The notes under the pieces were generated by a model, which made no database searches, was not told where the DNA came from, and saw only the letters and a program-made list of their open reading frames with translations. From Schistosoma haematobium (Eukaryota > Platyhelminthes > Trematoda > Strigeidida > Schistosomatidae), in assembly GCF_000699445.3 (NCBI RefSeq), contig NC_067196.1, forward strand, positions 90,064,364 through 90,128,363: a stretch of 64,000 nucleotides of DNA, read 5' to 3'. The position numbers were made by a program, and so were the translations under genes. Shown here in pieces: positions 57,845-64,000 of the stretch. The first letter of the stretch is position 1. Every line of letters begins with the position of its first letter.

Positions 57845-58023
57845 TTTTTTTCCATAATTACCTGATGCAGCTGCTGCTTCCAGCTCATTAGCACGCTTCG
57901 AACACCGGGCTTCTCGGTCCTTACGCAAGCTTTGCCCAATTTCCTTACGTAACATCCTTCGTTTATGGTCAAACTCACGGTCACCTGGAGTAGACCAACG
58001 GGCTTCAATGAGTTGCGGATCTG
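57845..58023 (-). pseudogene. RTE polyprotein, inverted endonuclease-RT linker fragment
   Basis: On the minus strand it encodes a basic, charged segment with RMLRKEIGQSLRKDREA and SKRANELEAAAASGN. I recognise this as the region between endonuclease and RT in trematode RTE proteins. It should precede the YADD motif in the same orientation, but the YADD motif starts about 30 bp away on the opposite strand, so the piece is inverted. A longer minus-strand open frame spans 57776-58405, but outside this segment it is only the antisense of the neighbouring RTE sequence. Confidence 0.72.
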
Positions 58024-58030
58024 TTGCCTG

Positions 58031-58699
58031 AAGAAAGATTTCTCGATCTAGAGTATGCGGATGATGTTGTCTTACTGTGCGACAATGCCCAAGGCATGCA
58101 ATCCGGCTTATGCCAATCTGGGCCATCTTTGACGTTTTCGTGATGTTAGTCTCGCTGTAAAATGTCGGATCTACAACGCCTCGGTGAGAGCAGTTTTGCT
58201 CTATCCTTGTGAAACCTGGCCTCTCCGAGTTGAGAACGTTAGACGACTCTCTGTGTTCGATCACCGTTGTCTCCGAAGGATTGCTGACATCCAGTGGCAA
58301 CACCATGTCAGTAATGCAGAGGTTCGGCATCGTGTGTTCGGGCACAGAGACGATAATGCAATCGGTGTCACCATCTTGAAACACCGACTTCGGTGGCTTG
58401 GACATATTCTACGAATGTCGTCCCAGAGAATCCCACGTCGTGCATTATTTGCCGACTCTGGGACTGGTTGAAAAAAGCGGGGAGGTGTTCAGTGCATGGC
58501 ATGGTGTCGTGGCATGAAGGAAAGCTGTAAAGGACAGGTTTCTGTTGGTCCTTCACGACTCCCTGGCTGGGGTCCGAGAGATGGTGCGACACAGTGGCTA
58601 GAGACGTTATCAAATATGGCTCAGAATAGAAGCCAGTGGCGATCCTGCTGTAACCTTCTTTTACTTTCTTCATTAAAAAAATGGTTGTATCTTCCTTAA
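58031..58699 (+). pseudogene. RTE reverse transcriptase palm fragment and C-terminus, broken
   Basis: The segment opens with the RT motif C context LDLEYADDVVLLCDNAQ (YADD at 58054-58065). At about 58100-58112 it jumps, out of frame, to ANLGHL-RFRDVSLAVKCR, losing the stretch of roughly 80-100 residues that normally separates these blocks. The rest reads in one frame from 58112: YNASVRAVLLYPCETWPLR, FDHRCLRRIADIQW, RLRWLGHILRM, RIPRRALF, SRLPGWGPRDGA and MAQNRSQWRSC, ending at 58699. Two in-frame TGA stops (58130-58132 and 58469-58471) replace expected Trp codons. The catalytic YADD is intact but isolated; most of the RT domain is missing. It belongs to a different RTE family from the one in the array. 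Confidence 0.85.
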
Positions 58700-59253
58700 C
58701 TGAAGGGTTTCTTCTGATTGTACCTTTCCGTTCCCCCATTATTACCACTAGTATTATTACACTACCTTACACCAATCTCTTCCTTATTGTTCTTTTTTAC
58801 CCTCCTTACCTGTTTTCTTTTCTTTTTCCTTCTCTTTAAATTCTCATTGTTTTGTGTGGCGCATATATATTTGGCGCACTCTTGTACCAATATGTATGTA
58901 TCGGTAAATAAATCCCCAAAATAAATAGCTCTGTAAGTTTTCGACATTGGATGCTGACCAGATTAGTTTTAGTGGACTCATCTAGCTGAAGGCGCTCGGT
59001 CATGCATCCGCACCAGATCACGTGTGGGAACGCTGTGCTCAACATCTACCGCAATCGCTAGCCAGATTAAATCTGAGAATTTCGATATATTGGTAATCGC
59101 CAAATACCCTCTTCCGATCTCCTCGACTCTGTCTTTTGATTTCTGTTGGTGGGTACGACTTATATTAGAAGTTGTTGGTGGTAAAAGCGTTGTCAAACAC
59201 TGAATACCTGTGCCATCTTTATGTATGTGTTCAAATAAATAAATAAATAAAAA
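58700..59253 (+). other. RTE 3' untranslated region and AAAT tail
   Basis: Pyrimidine-rich, then AT-rich DNA following the RTE stop, with several AATAAA-like strings, ending in AAAT tetramers at about 59233-59250. RTE elements characteristically end in short tandem repeats rather than poly(A). The apparent open frames here are low-complexity shadows. Confidence 0.65.
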
Positions 59254-59262
59254 TATGTATAT

Positions 59263-59334
59263 ATTTGCGATTGTACAGCTTTGAAAATGAATTCGCCGAA
59301 AAGAGAACTTTCCGCTGAAATAATCTTTCTTATT
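59263..59334 (+). repeat. PLE 5' terminal repeat; right arm of the 48-bp inverted repeat
   Basis: 59263-59310 is the perfect complement of 57144-57191. 59263-59302 equals the array pLTR (1126-1165), and weaker similarity runs on to about 59334. Having the same 40-mer 5' of the RT gene and again 3' of it (61479) in direct orientation fits PLE pseudo-LTR organisation. Confidence 0.8.
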
Positions 59335-59391
59335 TAATGTCTTAATGGGTGTATTTCGTTTATCAAAAAATTCCAAGGACCCTTGGACAGT

Positions 59392-60057
59392 AAAAGAACT
59401 TAATGAGTTTCCGCGTTATTCTGTCAAGCTTGCGGAAGTGAATGCGAAGGTTACCTTTCTTAAGGATTGCGTTAAAATGCAAAAATATCCTAAATACTAC
59501 TGGAAAACTCTTTGAAGAAACCATATTTATCCAAATTCAAAATCTCTTAAACGCCATCCACAAAAGGTTATCGACTCGATTCGTCCACGCATCTCGTTAT
59601 TGGAATTTAACATTTCACAAAGATCTCCTGTATTATATGAATTATCACATTACGAACACAATCTTTTCATCGAATATGTTACCACAGTTATCGACAAACA
59701 CACGGAAAACCTAATATCGGATCTCACTTAAAGTTTAAAAACCACAAAAACACAGCACAAATTTCATAGCAATCTTGACAGCTATGTGTTTAATCATTCT
59801 TCAATATCCCTGACAAATGTACAATTAGAAGCCTTATCTTTGGGGATAAAATTCTGTGACATAAATGAAGAAAAACTTAATCAAACAAACAAATGGTCTT
59901 AATCCAATCTCTGATCAAGAATTCCAACGTTTCAAATCTACTCTTCTCGATAGCTACAACCAATATATTAACACAAAAGTAACAGGCAAAAGTCTTCTAA
60001 CAAAAGAACATAAAAATCAGATAAAACTACTTAGAAATAATAAAGACTTGATAAGTA
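59392..60057 (+). pseudogene. PLE N-terminal region, decayed by stops and frameshifts
   Basis: In the frame of 59399 the sequence reads ELNEFPRYSVKLAEVNAK, then a TGA (59513-59515), a TAA (59729-59731), and SISLTNVQLEALSLGIKFC, a block typical of PLE proteins upstream of RT. The frame then ends at a TAA (59900-59902). Homology shifts frame to NPISDQEFQRF and SLLTKEHKNQIKLLRNN (59898-60050) and shifts again just before TRPDKG. So there are at least two in-frame stops and two frameshifts. This region normally precedes the RT core and is not catalytic. Confidence 0.72.
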
Positions 60058-60918
60058 ACACGTCCAGATAAAGGTACTGGTTTAGTGCTGCTTGATCGTA
60101 AGATTTATGTTGAAAAAATGACAACGTTATTATCAGATGACATCAAATTCTCAAAACCCATCAATGAGGAAAACAAGACTGAGATTATAGAAAAGCAACT
60201 GATTGAAGTTAAGAGAATGAAAAATGAGCAGTTAATCAACGAACAGGTCTTTGAGCATATAAAATCAACAGCATCAACAATACAGCGATTATACGGTATG
60301 CCAGAAATACACGAACCTGGCCTACCTCTTAGACCAATTCTCGATATATCAGGATCCCCTTACCACTCTATAGCAAAGTGGCTGGCAAATCTCCTAGAAC
60401 CCGTTAGAAAACGCATTTGTAAACATTCTGTAAGTGATACTTTTGAATTTATCGACCACATAAAAGAAGTGAATGTAAGTGACAAAATAATGCTATCTCT
60501 GGATGTCGAATCATTATTCACTAATGTTCCACTCACAGAGACCGTTAATTTTATCTGCAATTACATAAATAATGAGATAAACACTGGAATACGGGATGTT
60601 TATTTGAAGGAACTATTACTACGTTGCACCTGCAATGTACAGTTCACATTCAACGACGTAATTTATAGACAGAAGGATGGTATAGCAATGGGATCCCCAC
60701 TTGGTCCATTACTGGCAGATTGCTTCATGGCCAGTTTAGAAAACAATCAACTCAAAACAATTATCGAAAACCTCCACTTGTATAAAAGGTACGTGAATGA
60801 TATCTTTATCATTTGTGACAACAAATGTAACTTAAGTGATCTCCTAGAGACATTTAATAATTGTCACCCATCAATAAAATTCACACTTGAAGTTGAAAGT
60901 CAGTCAGTCAGTCAGTAA
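60058..60918 (+). pseudogene. PLE reverse transcriptase domain with YVND active site, truncated by RTE insertion
   Basis: The open frame starts upstream of the first usable codon with TRPDKGTGLVLL, a conserved PLE motif at the N-end of RT. The core block LPLRPILDISGSPYHSIAKW lies at about 60322-60381. Motif A (IMLSLDVESLFTNVPL, catalytic Asp codon near 60502), motif B (DGIAMGSPLGPLLAD, about 60681-60725) and motif C (YVND at 60790-60801) follow. The first Asp of motif C is replaced by Asn, which should abolish polymerisation. RT homology ends at 60897; the last codons are the AGTC microsatellite, with a stop at 60916-60918. From 60585 onward it is identical to the RT fragment in the array, so the array derives from this copy or a near-identical one. 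Confidence 0.9.
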
Positions 60919-61475
60919 CAACGTAGAACTTCGTACGTACGTACATCAGTTCAAGTTGCCACAACACATTAGCACACAGATGTCGTGGCCGATTCAAATC
61001 CCGTAGTGGTAGAGGTAATAAGAGTATAAGCAGTAATCGGGAAAATTAGTGTTTGGACATGTTATTTAAAGGGTATAATACAGTGAAATAAATTTGGGAA
61101 CAGAAGAAGAAGCGACAAGGAGGAATAAGGAGATCAAGATTTGGGAGAACACAAAGAGTGGATGCACCTGCGCCATTGCAAACGATTTTGAGCCATGTCA
61201 TTCAGGGTCTCTAACCATCGGTTACTATCATCTCGCGGTCCCCAACCAGGTAATCTACACCTACCAACATGACTCAGTCCACTTGTCAGTGAATTCATGG
61301 ACTTGTGCCATGTTTTGGTCTGGCCGCTCTAACTTTCTTCCAACCTACTTCCATACCACTGAACATAGCACGTCGAGGCAGTCGGTCGTTGAACATACGT
61401 AACGCGTGTCCCAGCCATCTCAACTGATGAAGTTTCACTACATCATCAATTGATTTGCCATCCTTATCTAGTATA
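60898..61475 (-). pseudogene. RTE 3' end inserted antisense in PLE RT, single-copy version
   Basis: Same insertion as at 563-1122 in the array, including the AGTC tail at 60898-60916. The coding relic on the minus strand carries the HQLRWLGHALRM, RLPRRAMFSG and WLETLNDMAQNR blocks. The missing C near 61329 breaks the frame between GWKKV and the Trp-rich block, ending the open frame at 61295. Whether this is real or a consensus error matters for the dating of the two versions. Confidence 0.82.
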
Positions 61476-61478
61476 CAT

Positions 61479-61554
61479 ATTTGCGATTGTACAGCTTTGA
61501 AAATGAATTCGCCGAAAATGGGAAAACTCTTCACTGACTTAAACTTTCTTATTT
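61479..61554 (+). repeat. PLE 3' terminal repeat fragment, single-copy version
   Basis: Counterpart of array positions 1126-1201. It is direct-oriented with respect to the 5' terminal repeat at 59263, with 40 identical bases and then about 26 of 33 matching in the distal part. Confidence 0.75.
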
Positions 61555-61902
61555 CAATTTTATAAACACCAACCACAGTATCAGCTTGAGGAACTGAGGA
61601 CTATGTTATAGACATCAAACTGACGCGTATTTTCACCATTTAAACAACCATGTGACACCAAGTAGAGAAAACTAAATGTCAAGTAGATGCACAAACACTG
61701 TGATATCTTCATTTATTATTAAGTCCCATTTCTGTCAAACAGGAAGGTTAGTTATGCTGAACGGATAGAATTGATGTGAAGAACAATAACATTTACCACC
61801 ATTTATTTCTGAAGCTTTCTCAACATTACCAGTGACTTCATTTTGTTTCGTTAGTGATTCGCATTAGTTCTAACTCAATCAATGTGATGTTTGCCACTTC
61901 CA

Positions 61903-63280
61903 ATTACTTACATGGAATTATTCAACTTCTATAATTTGATCATCGCAACACAATGATAATAATCCTGGCTTTATAACTTTACAACAAGATCAATGAATTT
62001 TCTAAAACAATAGTTCACTCTAATACTGCTTGTTCATAAGTATTCGATCAAAATTTCTAAATTGTCATGTCCCATAAAGAGCCTGAATACATTCGAACAA
62101 CGTTGTTGGTACATCGTTGATGAATCACAGGGAAACACTGATCAGCCGAATGGACGAAAATTGATTTCGCGTTTATTAGCACTCATCGATACACTCAACG
62201 ACTGATTATCTCTTGAGATAAAATCAGTAACTTCTATACTAGCAGTGAATATCTCATTATTCTTATAATTCATGTAGGCCAAACGACTGGACCAGTGATC
62301 ATATTCTCTTTTATCGAAACTATAACTGAATTCCAAAACATTGTCAGATATGAATAACACCTACACATTCCGTGTTTTAATTATGCACCTTGTGAATTTA
62401 GATAGTTTTACTTTGATTAACATTACACTTTTAATTGATAAATGGTCCATTAGTTCACTGTACTCACAAAAAGGCGATGGAATGTTGTCCATCTTGTTCC
62501 AACGTGGTTTGTAATTAGCGAGTGTGGGCGAGTGTATATCCAGAGCAGAGTGATTTTTGTTGAAGTTAATTAAGAATTCATAATAATACTGTGTGATCGT
62601 TTTTCCGTAATACATTGTTTATATTATTTTCAGAATATAAATTATTATATACGATAAATGACTAGTAGTTTATCCAAGACGTTCCAAGTGGTTTGCCATA
62701 ACCAACGGGATGGCTTGCACCTCAGTTTTGTCTCAATTGGCACTCTACAACAAGATTACTTGTATACAACGAGATGAGTTGAAACCAATATTAGCTTTCA
62801 ACGAGTTCACTCACACAGTTTGATGGTGCTTTAACGTCACAGTTAGTTTGATAAGTTGGCTAAATCACTGGCATGGAGGATGTGGCAATTCGCTGACAGG
62901 ATCAAAACCACCACCGAGTGGATTCGTGGACACCTTTCAGCATCACAATCAACAATAATTCCTCAAATGAAAATGTTTCCGGTCAATCACAAACAATACA
63001 CAAATCGACCCATCCACTCAAGACGACATTGAAAAGATCCCGTCCAACGAAACCAATATGTGTTCCGAAAACTGAAAAGCGAACTCATAACGTTCGTCAT
63101 CAAGAGTCTTTATACTGTTTTATAATGTGACAAGTATCTCTAGAACTCCTCACCAACCAATTTCATCTAGTCACTTACTACTTATCAAAACTGAAGCTCT
63201 CAAGTATGATATTCGTGGAGTGACAGCGATAAAGGTCAAACCATTCGGTTCCACATTCTAAGCCTGTCTAGTCTATTTCA
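61903..63280. repeat. Segmental duplication, copy B (flank of the single-copy unit)
   Basis: Matches 54350-55728, with one fewer A at 62468-62472. Together with 60583-61902 it makes a duplicated block of about 2.7 kb differing from the array end by two single-base run-length changes. Its right edge is immediately followed by an antisense PLE 3' end. Confidence 0.93.
62142..62615 (-). pseudogene. Unidentified coding-like relic with one in-frame TAG
   Basis: On the minus strand an ATG at 62615 opens an 84-codon frame ending in TAG at 62361-62363. The same frame then continues for another 72 codons to 62142, so about 157 codons carry a single stop. The translation is of ordinary complexity (for example YYGKTITQYYYEFLINF and PRWNKMDNIPSPFCEYSEL) but matches no family I can name. 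An in-frame stop lies just upstream of the ATG. Copy A is additionally frameshifted. It could be a decayed host exon, a fragment of another element or chance; confidence is low. Confidence 0.25.
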
Positions 63281-64000
63281 ATTAGATCGTCATCAGGCTT
63301 TACTCTAATATACATGAATATTTATACGAAAATCTTAAACGAATCAAGGCAATATGAGTCAGTAATCATAATGAAATAGAATAAGTTACTACACATATTA
63401 GGTAAAAGTACAAGTTGATAGTAGGAATAGAGGTGTACTGATAGTAGTTAGAATAATAAAATAAAATAGAATAACAAAAGTCATATCAACAGTTAAACAT
63501 TGGAAATAGAAGGTCAAACGTGGGTAAATAGACTAGGAATAGTCAACACTAAGACATTAAAAATCATTACGTAATAAGATATGTGTAGATAATTAGATAG
63601 TGAAGAATACAAAGAGGCGGAAAATTACAAACAAATAATGGATGTGGAAATAAGGTTAACGATAACACAAATAGAATAAAATAAATAATGATAATAATAA
63701 AATTTTAAAAAATATCGTTAGTTAAGTTACAACTAGACATGGGAGGGATAGGGGGGTTACGTATTTCTTCTGTACACATAAATTGGGGTTATATATGTAC
63801 GAATTCCAATGGCTTCAGCTATATGTAGGAGGCGGGAACGAACTTCGTTGGGAAATGATAGAGGTATACGATAGATAACTCGAAATGATTTCGATTTATC
63901 TACAGAATGACCGCTATCAATGAGATGTGCCAATATAGAACTGCGAATAGATTTTCTCTGGCCCTTTATGTACCAAGTTGGTAGATGTTCACTCATTCGT
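63281..64000 (-). mobile_element. Third Penelope-like element, 3' end, antisense, running off the window
   Basis: Starts exactly where homology between the duplicated flanks ends (63280/63281). The minus-strand order is a GIY-YIG coding end (64000-63757), then a 3' untranslated region of about 475 bp, AT-rich and purine-biased on the + strand, then the end at 63281. If copy A represents an empty site (55728/55729), this is an insertion into copy B after duplication. Confidence 0.65.
63757..64000 (-). CDS. PLE GIY-YIG endonuclease, C-terminal half, partial at window edge
   Basis: The minus-strand frame enters from beyond the window and stops at 63757. It aligns with the relic at 57540-57830: RMSEHLPTWYIKGQ against KRIQEHCPAWLKRGG, SIRSSILAHLIDSGHSVD against SIRSSIIEHLVNTGHPI, and LLHIAEAIGIR against LLCIAEAIAIH. 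In PLEs this domain follows the RT and nicks DNA for priming. The probable catalytic Arg sits right at the window edge. The C-terminal tail (YITPIYVYRRN) is shorter and different from the other copy. No stop is seen in the visible part, but whether the RT upstream is intact lies outside the window. Confidence 0.75.
   Translation of the reverse strand, partial: RMSEHLPTWYIKGQRKSIRSSILAHLIDSGHSVDKSKSFRVIYRIPLSFPNEVRSRLLHIAEAIGIRTYITPIYVYRRNT

Larger units (their letters stand above)
57831..59255 (+). mobile_element. RTE-clade retrotransposon insertion with inverted 5' segment and internal deletion
   Basis: A composite RTE copy lying between two PLE pieces. From left to right it holds an inverted piece of the polyprotein (57845-58023, minus), then the + strand RT palm motif and C-terminus (58031-58699), a 3' untranslated region and an (AAAT)n tail (about 59233-59250). 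The string TAAAAATA occurs at both edges (57834-57841 and 59248-59255), a possible 8-bp target-site duplication, although in AT-rich DNA this is weak. The inverted 5' end is the configuration produced by twin priming during target-primed reverse transcription. Confidence 0.75.
59263..61554 (+). mobile_element. Degenerate Penelope-like element with a nested antisense RTE
   Basis: A sense-strand PLE copy: a 5' terminal repeat (59263 to about 59334), a decayed N-terminal region (59392-60057), an RT domain (60058-60897), an antisense RTE insertion (60898-61475) and a 3' terminal repeat (61479-61554). The GIY-YIG endonuclease is not present between RT and the 3' repeat. This copy contains, as its 3' half, the segment amplified in the array, so it represents the parent structure. 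The PLE lies immediately right of an RTE copy and head-to-head with the antisense PLE piece at 57144-57830. Confidence 0.8.
60583..61902. repeat. Single-copy version of the array unit
   Basis: Bases 60585-61902 match the 1,320-bp unit beginning at unit position 231, with one base missing near 61329 (CTCCT in the array, CTCT here). Left of it, the sequence continues upstream into RT motif A and the PLE N-terminus. Right of it, it continues into the same flank that ends the array. It therefore shows the unamplified arrangement and fixes both breakpoints of the unit. Confidence 0.94.

Noticed and set aside
58130..58471. TGA at two Trp positions as a sign of an alternative (flatworm mitochondrial) code
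   Set aside because: The element is a nuclear retrotransposon; other relics nearby carry TAA stops and frameshifts, so ordinary G-to-A decay of TGG explains both.
58718..58947. Leu/Phe-rich + frame and Lys-rich minus frame in the RTE 3' untranslated region
   Set aside because: Artefacts of a polypyrimidine tract; not membrane or basic proteins.
63741..63756. G-rich run as a G-quadruplex regulatory site
   Set aside because: The run GGGAGGGATAGGGGGG lacks four well-spaced G-tracts and lies in an element's untranslated tail.

Overview
The window looks like repetitive nuclear DNA of a flatworm, most likely a schistosome-type trematode. The grounds are an AT-rich background, retroelement debris of the Penelope-like (PLE) and RTE-clade non-LTR families with peptide signatures I associate with schistosomes, and no bacterial or viral gene organisation. 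The species call rests on recalled family resemblance, so it is moderate in confidence. I see no intact host gene. Everything recognisable is mobile-element wreckage, satellite-like DNA or unassigned spacer.

Positions 1-54349 are one head-to-tail array of a 1,320-bp unit: 41 full copies plus 229 bp, running off the left edge. The period is exact throughout, and I found one substitution in the whole array (T to G at 25915, unit 20). Each unit is a chimera: (i) the 3' part of a PLE reverse transcriptase gene on the + strand, carrying motif B and a mutated motif C (YVND); (ii) the 3' end of an RTE-clade element inserted antisense into it; (iii) a short PLE terminal-repeat (pLTR) fragment; and (iv) about 350 bp of flanking non-coding DNA. 

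The right part of the window explains where the unit came from. At 60583-61902 lies a single copy of the same segment. There it sits inside a longer PLE (about 59263-61554) whose upstream RT half is present, and it is followed by a 1.38-kb flank (61903-63280). The same flank follows the array at 54350-55728. So the window holds an amplified and an unamplified version of one locus. They differ, as far as I can see, by only two 1-nt run-length changes over about 2.7 kb. The head-to-tail junction in the array joins the two ends of that segment at a 2-bp CA microhomology.

Between the two versions, 55729-57143 is unassigned spacer. At 57144-57830 is an antisense PLE 3' end (half of a GIY-YIG endonuclease domain plus terminal repeat). 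At about 57831-59255 is a second RTE insertion with an inverted 5' piece and a large internal deletion. At 59263 the sense-strand PLE begins. A perfect 48-bp inverted repeat (57144-57191 / 59263-59310) brackets the nested RTE. The window ends in a third PLE, antisense, with the C-terminal half of GIY-YIG at 63757-64000. All these genes are relics, with stops, frameshifts, truncations or a lost catalytic residue; none forms a working pathway here. The main biological story is the recent, extremely homogeneous amplification of a dead retroelement chimera into a satellite array, with the caveat that assembly could have distorted copy number or duplicated the flank.
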